NCBI RefSeq assembly: GCF_015690345.1 | Contig: NZ_JADPUN010000246.1 | Coordinates: 1-36,642 of the forward strand | Origin: Plantactinospora alkalitolerans | GTDB taxonomy: Bacteria > Actinomycetota > Actinomycetes > Mycobacteriales > Micromonosporaceae | Reading direction: 5' to 3' | Length of the DNA: 36,642 nucleotides | Part shown: piece after piece, positions 7,068 through 15,217 of the stretch | How the letters are laid out: every line of letters begins with the position of its first letter | Position numbering within the stretch: position 1 is the stretch's first letter | Translations under genes and position numbers: made by a program | The notes under the pieces: generated by a model | Told to the model about the DNA's origin: nothing | Seen by the model: only the letters and a program-made list of their open reading frames with translations | The model's database searches: none

Positions 7068-7817
7068 ATGAGCACGTCGGCGGACGGCGACGGTCGGCCG
7101 GACAACGGCCCGTTCGACGGGGTGCCCGACCTGCCGGCCGAATGGGGCCGGATCGTGATCCCCGATGATCCCGCCGAGCTCGCCGACGAGGCCGCGGAGG
7201 TACGCCGCGAACTGCGGCAGCAGGCTCGCCGCGAGGACTGGCGCCGCCGGCTGGGACTGCCCTCGGCGACCTCCGGCCCGTCGCCGCTGCGAATCTGCCT
7301 GCTCGTCATGTCCATCGCTCTACTGGCGACCCTGACCAGCCTCTTCGCGATCGCCTGGCCCGGCCAGCCGCGTCCGGTCGCCACCGGCCGTACGAATCCG
7401 AGCGCCCCGCCGGGACGCACCCTGCCCGCCCTGGACCTGGTCGGCGAGGACGGTCGACTGGTTCCGTTGCGCGGGCTGCTGCCGGCCGTGATCGTCCTGA
7501 TCGACGGCTGCACCTGCGCCGACGAACTGGAGGCCGCCGTGCGGGCCGTACCGCCCGGGATCACCGTGGTGGCGGTCAGCGCTCGCCGCTCCGTACCGAG
7601 CCCGCAGACGATGCGACCGCCCGGCGCCGGCGGCACGCCCCGCTACCTGACCGATCCGACCTCGGAGGTACGGGGCTCCGTGCAACTGGCACAGCGGCCC
7701 GGAACGGCCAGCGCCCTCCTGGTCGGCGGGACCGGCGAGATCATCCGGACCGTACCGGTGCTGACCTCGGTCGCGGATTACCAGGCCGACCTGGCCCGCC
7801 TGACGACCGTCCGCTGA
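7068..7817 (+). CDS. Membrane-anchored thioredoxin-fold protein of unknown role
   Basis: 249 residues. The N-terminal 75 residues are charged and cytoplasmic; one membrane segment lies at about 76-96 (ICLLVMSIALLATLTSLFAI). The outer part from about 110 is laid out like a TlpA/AhpC-type thioredoxin fold: LPALDLVGEDGRLVPLRG, then the strand AVIVLIDGCTCADELE, then VVAVSAR, YLTDPTSEVRGSV and SALLVGGTGEIIRTVPV. Where thioredoxins carry CxxC it has CTC (CxC), so redox chemistry is possible but not assured. ATG start with a G-rich site upstream (CAGGGGGC). It converges with the gene at 7835 with only 17 bp between stops. No partner gene is recognisable. Confidence 0.75.
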   Translation: MSTSADGDGRPDNGPFDGVPDLPAEWGRIVIPDDPAELADEAAEVRRELRQQARREDWRRRLGLPSATSGPSPLRICLLVMSIALLATLTSLFAIAWPGQPRPVATGRTNPSAPPGRTLPALDLVGEDGRLVPLRGLLPAVIVLIDGCTCADELEAAVRAVPPGITVVAVSARRSVPSPQTMRPPGAGGTPRYLTDPTSEVRGSVQLAQRPGTASALLVGGTGEIIRTVPVLTSVADYQADLARLTTVR

Positions 7818-7834
7818 TGTCCGCCGCCCCGGCA

Positions 7835-8323
7835 TCAGGGTAGGGCGACCATCTGCAACGCGACCTCGACGTGCCGGTGGTTCAACCGCCTGGCCATGAT
7901 GGTCAGGTGGTCCCCGGACGCGACGATCCGGACGCTGCGGAACGGTCCCGGGCAACTGACCGACTTCGACCAGGTCTCCACCGTCCCGCGCACCCGGACG
8001 TGCAGCTCTCCCTGGGTGAGGCAGACGTACTGCAGGAGATAGCGGCCTCCCGGCCGGGAGGCCACCGACCAGGTGACGAACCGGCGCTCGTTGAGCGTCG
8101 CCGCCTCCCGCCACACGGTCTCGGGAAAGCGCGGCAGGGCCGACAGCCTGATCGCGGCGCCCCGTTCGACGGGCGGGTACGCACCGCCGGTCCCGGTCGC
8201 GACCTCCGACGCACCGACCACACCGCGCGCCGGGGCGATCGGCGCGGGGGCCGAGTTCGCCCTCCACCAGCCACCGATTCCGACGGCCACCACCACCGCC
8301 ACCGTCAACGCCAACCTGCGCAC
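7835..8323 (-). CDS. Secreted or membrane-anchored protein of unknown function
   Basis: 162 residues. The N-terminus MRRLALTVAVVVAVGIGGWW is a signal peptide or signal anchor. The rest is a beta-rich extracytoplasmic domain with two cysteines about 22 residues apart (QYVCLTQGELHVRV and SVSCPGPFRSVRIV), likely a disulphide, and alternating strands reminiscent of carbohydrate-binding or jelly-roll modules. I recognise no family. The GTG start has GGGAGG 7 bases upstream. It begins 35 bp downstream of the type III polyketide synthase stop on the same strand, so it may be the last gene of that operon, though nothing in it suggests a biosynthetic enzyme. Confidence 0.7.
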   Translation of the reverse strand: MRRLALTVAVVVAVGIGGWWRANSAPAPIAPARGVVGASEVATGTGGAYPPVERGAAIRLSALPRFPETVWREAATLNERRFVTWSVASRPGGRYLLQYVCLTQGELHVRVRGTVETWSKSVSCPGPFRSVRIVASGDHLTIMARRLNHRHVEVALQMVALP

Positions 8324-8358
8324 TCGACCGCCTCCCTCGCCGGCCCAGCGGGTACGTC

Positions 8359-9483
8359 CTAGTAGCCACCCCGCCCAACCTCGTCCGGCAACGGGTCATC
8401 CGTCGACACGGCACCGGACCGCAGGTCCAGCAGGGCCGCGTAGAGGGTCAGCCCCGGTCCGAACGCGAGCATTACCACGGTACGGGGTGGAGCGGCGGAA
8501 CGCCGGAGTCGATCAAGAATCAGCAGGGATGTGGGAGAAGAACAGTTGCCGTACTCGTCGAGGGTCGCCCGGGACGCGGCCAGGGCCTCCGGCGGCAGGC
8601 CGAGTTCCTCCTCCACGACGTTCAGGATCCGGGGTCCACCCGGATGCACCGCCCAGCCGTCCACCTCGGAGATCCGCCGGTCGTGCCGGCCCAGCAGCGA
8701 GGTCACCAGGCCGGTCACGTGCGCCGCGAGCACCTGCGGCACCTTGGGCGACAGTCCCATCCGGAAACCGGTGTCGGTCAGCTCCCAGGTCATGTGGTCG
8801 GCCGTCGAGGTGTCGGTCACCGCGGTGACCTCCCGGACCGCGTATCCCGGTCGGCGGCCGGGCGCCACCACCACGGCGACGGCGGCGTCGGAGAAGAGCG
8901 CGTGCGAGACGATCTGCTGGGTGTCCATCCGGGCCGAGGACGGCTGGATGTGCAGGCTGGTCAGCTCGGCGCAGAGCAGCAGCGCCGGACGCCCCCGGGC
9001 CGACACGAAGTCGTTCGCGGCGCCCAGGCCGGGCAGCGCGGCATAACATCCCATGTGACCGACGAACATCCGCTGGGTGTCGGCCGCCATCCCCATGTCG
9101 CGGGCCAGCAGGATGTCCAGGCCCGGAGTCGCGTAGCCGGTGCACGAGCAGACCACGAACAGGCCGATGTCCCCGGCGCGCAGGCCGGCGTCGGTCAACG
9201 CCCGGCCGACCGCCTCCTTGCCCAGCGGCAGCGCCTCGATCTGGTAACGGCGCATCCGGCGCTCCGTCGGCCAGTCCGAGACGTCCTCCAGGAGCGGATT
9301 GACCGCCGCGTGCCGTCGGGTGACCCCGGAGTTGGCGAAGATCCGCTGGGCGAGCGCCCGGGTGGTGCCGGAGAAGTGCTGGGCAAAGTATCCCTTCCAC
9401 AGCTCGTCCTGGCCGGCCCCCGGTGGCAGCGCCACGCCCAGGCCGACGATCACACCAGACCCGATCTCCCTACCAACACTCAC
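8359..9483 (-). CDS. Type III polyketide synthase (alkylresorcinol/alkylpyrone-type candidate)
   Basis: 374 residues from GTG 9483, chosen because GGAGGG lies 7 bases upstream; the open frame continues upstream without plausible coding. It is a chalcone-synthase-fold homodimeric enzyme that extends a CoA starter with malonyl-CoA. The catalytic triad is visible: Cys146 in GHMGCYAALPG, His280 in VHPGGPRIL, Asn313 in YGNCSSPT. VCSCTGYATPGLD and the C-terminal FGPGLTLYAALL are typical. It shares a strand with an ACAD-like flavoprotein and a UbiG-like methyltransferase and is close to a divergent UbiA prenyltransferase. This resembles, from memory, the Actinoplanes missouriensis alkyl-O-dihydrogeranyl-methoxyhydroquinone locus (agq). 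An alkylresorcinol product from a fatty acyl starter is therefore likely but not proven. Confidence 0.92.
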   Translation of the reverse strand: MSVGREIGSGVIVGLGVALPPGAGQDELWKGYFAQHFSGTTRALAQRIFANSGVTRRHAAVNPLLEDVSDWPTERRMRRYQIEALPLGKEAVGRALTDAGLRAGDIGLFVVCSCTGYATPGLDILLARDMGMAADTQRMFVGHMGCYAALPGLGAANDFVSARGRPALLLCAELTSLHIQPSSARMDTQQIVSHALFSDAAVAVVVAPGRRPGYAVREVTAVTDTSTADHMTWELTDTGFRMGLSPKVPQVLAAHVTGLVTSLLGRHDRRISEVDGWAVHPGGPRILNVVEEELGLPPEALAASRATLDEYGNCSSPTSLLILDRLRRSAAPPRTVVMLAFGPGLTLYAALLDLRSGAVSTDDPLPDEVGRGGY

Positions 9484-9589
9484 CTTGCCGCCCTCCGATC
9501 GCGACTGCGGACCCTGCCCACGCTTGGCGCGCTCACCGAGCCCAACCCCCGAGCGTTCCTTCGGGACTCGCAAACCGGTGCCGGGCGCC

Positions 9590-10759
9590 TCACCATCGCG
9601 GGGCCGAACCGTCCCGGTCCGGGTCACCGCCCAGCGCGGCGATGCCGAGCCAGTCGGCGCACACGTCCGAGGTGGCCGGGTGCAGAGATCCGCAGCGGGC
9701 ATCCCGGTAGAGCCGCTCCAGCGGATGCCCCCGTCGGGTCGCGGAGGTCCCGGCGGCCTCCACCATCGACGCCGCCACCTCCGCCGCGGTCGTCCCGGCC
9801 AGCAGCTTGGCCCGCCACACCCAGCGGTTCGTCTCGACGTCACCCGGCGCCTCGTCGACCCGGCGGGCCGCCTCGGTCACCGCCAACTGGGCGGCGGCGG
9901 TCGCGGCGTCCGCCCGACCGACCCGGGCCCGTACCGCCGGCAGGCCGTCCAGCCCCCGTGCGGTCAGGTGCTCCACCGCGGCGTCGATCGCCGCGCGGGC
10001 CACTCCGACGTACACCGCCGCATAGCTGGCCACCAGCCAGTGCGGCATGAGCTGGGCGACCACCAGGGCCAGCCCCTCCACGCCGCCGAGCAGCCGGTCG
10101 GCCGGCACCGCCACGTCCAGGTGCAGGTCGTGCGAGGCGGTGGCCCGCATGCCGAGCGCGTCCCAGGTCGGCTCGACGTGCAGGCCGTCCCCGCTGGCCG
10201 GCACCAGGAACTGGGAGACGACCGACCCGTCGGCGGCACTGCGCGCGGCCACCAGGTAGGCGTCGGCGTGGCCCGCCCCGGAGCAGAACGTCTTCGCCCC
10301 CTTGATGTGGTACCCGCCGTCCACCGCCTCGTACGTGGTCGTCAGCTTGGACAGTCGGGACCCGGCCCCGCGCTCGCTCATCGCGACGCCGTACCAGGCA
10401 CCGGCGGCCGCCTCGGCGAGCAGCCGGTCCCGGGCGGCGAGCGCCTCGTCGGGTACGCCCAGCGCCTCGGCCAGTTCCTCGGTCAGCGCCCCCAACGCAC
10501 CGGTCACCGAGGCGTGCATGTTGAAGACCAGCGCCGTCGCGCCGTTGCCCCGGGCGAGTTCGCTGGCGACCCCGGCGTACCCGGCGAAGCTGGCACCGAG
10601 GCCACCGAGTGCCGGCGGAACCATCAGGCCGAAGAGCCCGGCGGCCCGCAGGTCGGCGAAGTCCTCGACCGGAAAGGTGCCGTCCCGGTCGTGCTCGGCC
10701 GCCCGGGCGGCCAGTCTGGGCGCCAACCGACGCGCCGCTGCGAGGGCGTCCACTGTCAT
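9590..10759 (-). CDS. Acyl-CoA dehydrogenase-fold flavoprotein, possibly a flavin-dependent hydroxylase
   Basis: 389 residues from ATG 10759, preceded by AAAGGGG at good spacing; an in-frame start six codons earlier is weaker. Full ACAD architecture: N-terminal helical domain (FADLRAAGLFGLMVPPALGG), middle beta domain (WYGVAMSERGAGS, GYHIKGAKTFCSGAGHADAY) and C-terminal four-helix domain. The C-terminus ends with HPLERLYRDARCGSLHPATS, which resembles class D flavin monooxygenases (the Acyl-CoA_dh_2 type) more than fatty-acid dehydrogenases, and I see no YxGT-type Glu motif. It could hydroxylate the polyketide-derived ring or reduce or desaturate a chain. It lies 45 bp after the methyltransferase and 106 bp before the synthase on the same strand. 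Confidence 0.85.
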   Translation of the reverse strand: MTVDALAAARRLAPRLAARAAEHDRDGTFPVEDFADLRAAGLFGLMVPPALGGLGASFAGYAGVASELARGNGATALVFNMHASVTGALGALTEELAEALGVPDEALAARDRLLAEAAAGAWYGVAMSERGAGSRLSKLTTTYEAVDGGYHIKGAKTFCSGAGHADAYLVAARSAADGSVVSQFLVPASGDGLHVEPTWDALGMRATASHDLHLDVAVPADRLLGGVEGLALVVAQLMPHWLVASYAAVYVGVARAAIDAAVEHLTARGLDGLPAVRARVGRADAATAAAQLAVTEAARRVDEAPGDVETNRWVWRAKLLAGTTAAEVAASMVEAAGTSATRRGHPLERLYRDARCGSLHPATSDVCADWLGIAALGGDPDRDGSAPRW

Positions 10760-10804
10760 CCGTGCCCCTTTCCGCACCGGCCGGAACCGGCGCTGCCGCT
10801 CGCG

Positions 10805-11611
10805 CTACCGCTCCTTGGTTCCCCACCCCTGGTAGAGCACCGCCGCCGACCAGGTCGGCACGATCCGCGGCGGGTACCGCTCCGGTCCGGAATCCCGGAG
10901 TCCGGGTCCGGGCCGGACCCGCCCGACGGCTCGGCCGACCAGCCAGCGCACCACCGACCAGCTCCCCGGCCGTACACCCCGGACCCGCAGGTGGATCCCG
11001 TGCCGGGCGCACTCCCGGACCAGGGCCCGCGAGTCGACGAACAGCCGGGGATCGTGGATCCCCCGGGGCACCCCGGGCAGCCGCTCGGCCACCCGGACCG
11101 CCAGCAGCCGGCTCAGCGCGGTGGCGTTGAGGGTGTCCAGCACCAGCGTGCCGCCGGGCCGGAGCACCCGAGCCGCCTCGGCCACCACCTCCGGCCAGTC
11201 CGGAACGTGTTCGAGCAGCTCGCCGGCGGCCACCACGTCGGCACAGTGGTCCGCCAGCGGCACGGCGGCGGCGTCCGCGTTGATCGGCTGGACCCCGTGC
11301 GCGGCGGCCTGCCGGAGCGCGGAGCGGACCAGGTCGACGCCGACGTGCCGGTAGCCCTTGCCGGCGACCCGGGGAGCGAGCAGACCGGCGCCGCAGCCGA
11401 GATCGACCAGGACCGCTCCCGGACGGGTGGCCGAGGGCACCAGCGCCGCCCGCGCCTCGGCCAGCCAGTGCAGCATCGCGAAGGCGCCGTCCGGATCCCA
11501 CCACTCGTCGGCCAGGTCGTCGTACTGGCGTGGGTCGTTGCGCGGCAGGGTCCGGACCGGAGCGCCGGACGCCGGGCACCCAGTTCCCGGCCCGACCTCC
11601 TCGTACCGCAT
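10805..11611 (-). CDS. UbiG-like class I SAM-dependent O-methyltransferase
   Basis: 268 residues from ATG 11611. Longer in-frame starts would run into the divergent prenyltransferase gene. The N-terminus RQYDDLADEWWDPDGAFAML matches the UbiG-type lead helix. SAM motif I is VLVDLGCGAGLLAP (about 67-80), followed by GVDLVRSALRQA, LLEHVPDWPEVVAEAARVLR and GGTLVLDTLN. UbiG enzymes methylate phenolic hydroxyls during quinone assembly, so it is a good candidate to O-methylate an alkylresorcinol or hydroquinone made by the synthase. It is the first gene of the minus-strand operon; only 46 bp separate it from the divergent prenyltransferase, so the two promoters must overlap. Substrate is inferred from context. 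Confidence 0.88.
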   Translation of the reverse strand: MRYEEVGPGTGCPASGAPVRTLPRNDPRQYDDLADEWWDPDGAFAMLHWLAEARAALVPSATRPGAVLVDLGCGAGLLAPRVAGKGYRHVGVDLVRSALRQAAAHGVQPINADAAAVPLADHCADVVAAGELLEHVPDWPEVVAEAARVLRPGGTLVLDTLNATALSRLLAVRVAERLPGVPRGIHDPRLFVDSRALVRECARHGIHLRVRGVRPGSWSVVRWLVGRAVGRVRPGPGLRDSGPERYPPRIVPTWSAAVLYQGWGTKER

Positions 11612-11657
11612 GCGATCGAGCCTGGCACGACCGAGCGGTAACAACCAGACTTCCCAT

Positions 11658-12497
11658 ATGTCGCATGTGGTGTTAGGGCTGGTCCGGGCGAGCCACCCCG
11701 AGCCGGCGGTCGCGGTGACCACGGTGTCCGCCCTGCTCGCCTGGGGCATCGGGCACCCGCCCGCCGGGATCGTGGCGGTGGCCCTCACCGTGCTGGCCAG
11801 TCAGCTCGCGATCGGCTGGGTCAACGACTGCCTGGACGCCGACCGGGACACCGCGGTCGGCCGGCGGGACAAGCCGGTGGCGAGCGGCATGATCAGTCGA
11901 CGCGCGGTGGGGCTGGCCGGCGCGGCCGCCGCCGTCCTGACCCCGCTGCCCGCGCTCGCCCTCAATCCGACGGCCGCCGCCTGGGCCACCGTCGCCCTGA
12001 TCTCCGCGCTGCTCTACAACTGGCCGCTGAAGTCCACCCCGGCGTCGGTGCTGCCGTACGCGGTGTCGTTCGGGACGTTGCCGGCCTTCGTCGTACTCGG
12101 GTTGCCCGGCGCCCCGACCCCGCCCGCCTGGCTGGTGGGCGCCGGGGCGCTGCTCGGCGCCGGGGCCCACTTCGCGAACGTGCTGCCCGACCTGGCCGAC
12201 GACGAACGGACCGGGGTCCGTGGGCTGCCGCACCGGCTGGGCCCGACCGGGTCCCGGATCGCCGCCGCCGGGCTGCTCCTGGCCGCCACCGCGACGCTGG
12301 TCCTCGGGCCCCCAGGGCCACCGTCCTGGGCAGGGCTGACCGCGATCGTGGTCGCCGCCGTGGTGCCGCCGGCCGGCTGGTACGCGAGCCGGGCCGCCGC
12401 CGCCCGGGGCGACCGCCCGGTGGCCGTCTTCCGGGCCGTCATGCTGGTCGCGCTGATCGACGTCGTGCTGCTGGTGGCGAGCGGTCGGGTGGTCTGA
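11658..12497 (+). CDS. UbiA-superfamily membrane prenyltransferase, TTA at codon 6
   Basis: 279 residues with eight to nine hydrophobic segments. Both Asp-rich motifs that bind Mg-diphosphate are present: WVNDCLDADRDTAVGRRDKP (NDxxDxxxD) and NVLPDLADDERTG (DxxxD). UbiA enzymes attach an isoprenyl chain to an aromatic acceptor in the membrane. Beside a type III synthase and a UbiG-like methyltransferase, the acceptor is probably the alkylphenol. The ATG at 11658 has no Shine-Dalgarno, so the mRNA may be leaderless. GTGs at codons 4 and 5 are alternatives. Codon 6 is TTA, the rare leucine codon read by the bldA tRNA in streptomycetes, placed where it would gate translation. Divergent from the methyltransferase by 46 bp. 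Confidence 0.9.
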   Translation: MSHVVLGLVRASHPEPAVAVTTVSALLAWGIGHPPAGIVAVALTVLASQLAIGWVNDCLDADRDTAVGRRDKPVASGMISRRAVGLAGAAAAVLTPLPALALNPTAAAWATVALISALLYNWPLKSTPASVLPYAVSFGTLPAFVVLGLPGAPTPPAWLVGAGALLGAGAHFANVLPDLADDERTGVRGLPHRLGPTGSRIAAAGLLLAATATLVLGPPGPPSWAGLTAIVVAAVVPPAGWYASRAAAARGDRPVAVFRAVMLVALIDVVLLVASGRVV

Positions 12498-12720
12498 CCC
12501 CGCGCCCGGGTGGTCCGGTTCAGGTGGTCGCACGGTCCGGGCCAGGCGGCCGGAACGGGGCGGGGACAGGGTCGGAACGCGGCCGGGATACCGGGTCGGC
12601 GTACAGGAGGCGATCACCGCCCACTACCCTGGAGCCCGTTGGGCCCGGGTACGACCACCGTGCCCGTTCCGCCGAGCCGGGGATCGCGACGGCGACCGGA
12701 TTCGCAACGAGGAGGACCAG

Positions 12721-13425
12721 GTGACGCGCTCGATCAGGGGGGCCCGGCGAGCCGCGGCGATGCTGACCGGTACGGCAGCCGCCACCACCCTGCTGCTGTC
12801 CGGATGCGGGACGGGCCAGATCGCGGAGACCGCCGCGAAGGTGCCCACCAGCATCGGTGCCAACGCGCAGTCGCCCGACAACAACTTCAAGGTCCGCAAC
12901 CTGTCGATCGACTATTCCAGGGTCGAGGGCTACCGGGCCGGCGAGAACGCGCCGCTCAATGTCGCCCTCTACAACGACTCCGGCCAGCCCGTGACAGTCA
13001 AGATCACCCCCGAGGGTGCCCGGGCCGTGGTGCTCACCGGACCCTCGGCCCCTCCCACGCCGGGCGGTACGGCCTCGGCCAGCCCCTCGCCCGCGACGAC
13101 CTCCGGCAGCCCCGAACCGGGCGGTTCGGCCTCGGCGACGCCGTCCGGGGGAGCGTCGGCCAGCCCGAGCCCGACCCCGGCCCCGGAGGCTGCGGCCGAG
13201 ATCCGGATTCCCGCCGGCGGATTCGTCGTCCTGAACAAGGCCGTCGGAAGCTGGCTCCAACTGGCCGGGCTGACCGAGGCGCTGCTCCCGGGCGAGTCGG
13301 TGCCGCTGACGTTCGACTTCAGCGGAACCAAGGTGCTCCTCGACGCGCCCGTCGCGGTGCCGCTGACCCCGGCGCCCACCGGCGCCCCGGTCGTCGGGGG
13401 GAACGAAGAGGGCCACGGCGGCTGA
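12721..13425 (+). CDS. Lipoprotein with Ser/Pro-rich linker upstream of radA
   Basis: 234 residues. Lipobox LLLSGC with Cys29 as the predicted lipidated residue. The mature part starts as a beta-rich domain (FKVRNLSIDYSRVEGYRAGE, APLNVALYNDSGQPVTVKIT) reminiscent of the copper-chaperone PCu(A)C or Ig-like fold, but I do not see the usual His/Met copper ligands. It is interrupted at about 107-155 by a low-complexity linker of Ser, Pro, Ala, Gly and Thr, then resumes (IRIPAGGFVVLNKAVGSWLQ, PLTFDFSGTKVLL). A lipoprotein of this type next to radA is, as I recall, common in actinomycetes. GTG start with GAGGAGG 6 bases upstream. Function unknown; the linker looks like a later insertion between strands. 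Confidence 0.8.
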   Translation: MTRSIRGARRAAAMLTGTAAATTLLLSGCGTGQIAETAAKVPTSIGANAQSPDNNFKVRNLSIDYSRVEGYRAGENAPLNVALYNDSGQPVTVKITPEGARAVVLTGPSAPPTPGGTASASPSPATTSGSPEPGGSASATPSGGASASPSPTPAPEAAAEIRIPAGGFVVLNKAVGSWLQLAGLTEALLPGESVPLTFDFSGTKVLLDAPVAVPLTPAPTGAPVVGGNEEGHGG

Positions 13426-13539
13426 GCGGGTTCCGGAGCCCGACCGGTTCCTGGACGGCCCGGCGACGCGTTGGCGTACCGACGAGGATGGCACGCGCTC
13501 GGCGCCGGTTTCGTCGTATGAGTTGGATAGCGTGCTGAG

Positions 13540-14982
13540 GTGAACAGCCGAGCCACGTCCCGCCCAGCCGCTGGCCGCACCCGGGCCGCGACCCGCGATC
13601 CCCGGCCCGCCTACGAGTGCGACGCCTGCGGCCACCAGCCGCCCAAGTGGGTCGGGCGCTGCCCGGAGTGCGGCGAGTGGGGTGCCGTCGTCGAGTCGAC
13701 GCTCACCGGTCCCACCGTCTCCGGCCGGGTCGTGAGTTCCCGGGCGCCGGCCGAGCCCGCCCGGCCCATCGCCACGATCAGCGCGGCGCCGGCCCGAGCC
13801 GTCCCCACCGGGGTGCCCGAGCTCGATCGGGTGCTCGGCGGCGGCCTGGTGCCCGGCGCGGTGGTGTTGCTCGCCGGTGAGCCAGGGGTCGGCAAGTCGA
13901 CCCTGCTGCTCGACGTGGCCCAGCAGTGGGCGGCCGGCGCCGGCAGCCCCTCGCTGGTGGTCAGCGGTGAGGAGTCGGTGAGCCAGGTCCGGCTCCGGGC
14001 CGAGCGGATGGGCGCGCTGCACGACCAGCTCTATCTGGCCGCCGAGAACGATCTCGGGGCCGTCCTCGGGCACCTGGACGCGGTCAAGCCGGGCCTGCTC
14101 GTGCTCGACTCCGTGCAGACGATCTCCACTCCGGGCACCGAGGGAGTGCCCGGCGGGGTGACCCAGGTCCGGGCGGTCACCGCCGCCCTGGTCTCGATCG
14201 CCAAGGAGCGGGGCCTCGCGACCGTGCTGGTCGGGCACGTCACCAAGGACGGCCAGGTGGCCGGCCCGAGGGTGCTGGAGCATCTGGTCGACGTGGTGCT
14301 GCACTTCGAGGGCGACAAGCATTCCTCGCTGCGGATGGTCCGGGGTATCAAGAACCGGTTCGGCACGGCCGACGAGGTCGGTTGCTTCGAGATGCACGAG
14401 GGTGGGATCAGCAGCCTGGCCGATCCGTCCGGGCTGTTCCTGACCCGGTCCACCGAACCGGTCCCGGGGACCTGCGTGACGGTGGCCATGGAGGGCCGGC
14501 GGGCGCTGGTCACCGAGGTGCAGGCACTGATCGGCGCCACGGTCGCCGGCTCACCCCGCCGGACGGTCTCCGGCCTGGACAGCGCCCGGCTGGCCATGGT
14601 GCTCGCGGTGCTGCAACGCCGGACCGAGCGGCTGACCCTGCACGACCGGGAGGTCTTCGCCGCCACCGTCGGCGGGATCCGGGTGGTCGAGCCGGCCGCC
14701 GATCTCGCGGTCGCGCTCGCCGTCGCGTCCGGCGGTCTGAACCTGGCCATCGCACCGAACCTGGTGGCGATCGGCGAGGTGGGTCTGACCGGTGAGGTAC
14801 GCCGGGTCGCCGCCGTACCGCGCCGGCTGGCCGAGGCGGCCCGTCTCGGCTTCCGGTTCGCTCTGGTGCCCACCGGTTGCGGACCGACGGCGACCGGGGC
14901 GGGGCCGGAGAACATGCGGGTGATGGAAGTCACCGACGTGCGATCGGCGCTGCAGTCCGTGGCGCGGATATCGGCTGAGTAA
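13540..14982 (+). CDS. radA: DNA repair protein RadA
   Basis: 480 residues. RadA is a RecA-like ATPase that drives branch migration of recombination intermediates. The N-terminal zinc finger has Cys27, Cys30, Cys41 and Cys44 (CDAC and CPEC). Walker A is GEPGVGKST (113-121), the RadA signature KNRFG is at 271-275, and the C-terminal third is the Lon-protease-like domain. GTG start; the ribosome site is weak (CTGAG abuts the start), and a longer alanine/arginine-rich N-terminal tail than usual (about 20 residues) precedes the finger. It is followed on the same strand, after 235 bp, by disA, the conserved radA-disA order in Gram-positives. Confidence 0.96.
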   Translation: MNSRATSRPAAGRTRAATRDPRPAYECDACGHQPPKWVGRCPECGEWGAVVESTLTGPTVSGRVVSSRAPAEPARPIATISAAPARAVPTGVPELDRVLGGGLVPGAVVLLAGEPGVGKSTLLLDVAQQWAAGAGSPSLVVSGEESVSQVRLRAERMGALHDQLYLAAENDLGAVLGHLDAVKPGLLVLDSVQTISTPGTEGVPGGVTQVRAVTAALVSIAKERGLATVLVGHVTKDGQVAGPRVLEHLVDVVLHFEGDKHSSLRMVRGIKNRFGTADEVGCFEMHEGGISSLADPSGLFLTRSTEPVPGTCVTVAMEGRRALVTEVQALIGATVAGSPRRTVSGLDSARLAMVLAVLQRRTERLTLHDREVFAATVGGIRVVEPAADLAVALAVASGGLNLAIAPNLVAIGEVGLTGEVRRVAAVPRRLAEAARLGFRFALVPTGCGPTATGAGPENMRVMEVTDVRSALQSVARISAE

Positions 14983-15205
14983 CCATACGGTCACGGAGCT
15001 GCGGCATGCCACGCCATGCAATGCTTGCGGCCGTTGCTATCCGGGGTCCGACGGGAACCGCCGTGCCGGCAAGGCCGGTCATTCAGGTGCAAACAGGATA
15101 CTTCGCAGCCGGTTCCGAGACGGTACCGACGGCGCCTCGATGGGAGGAAACAGGCACAGTGGCACGTCACAGTAACCACGGCAGCACCCAACGCAGGGCG
15201 GTCCG

Positions 15206-15211
15206 TAGAAT
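15206..15211 (+). promoter_or_regulatory. Candidate -10 box for leaderless disA transcription
   Basis: TAGAAT ends 6 bases before the disA GTG, the spacing expected if transcription starts at the start codon. No good -35 is visible about 17 bases upstream. The remaining radA-disA spacer (14983-15205) shows no other gene or structure I can support. Confidence 0.35.
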
Positions 15212-15217
15212 GTCCGA

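Noticed and set aside
9299-11641. A 780-codon plus-strand frame opposite the polyketide locus
   Set aside because: The minus strand carries three clear enzymes with catalytic motifs; the plus-strand translation is low-complexity.
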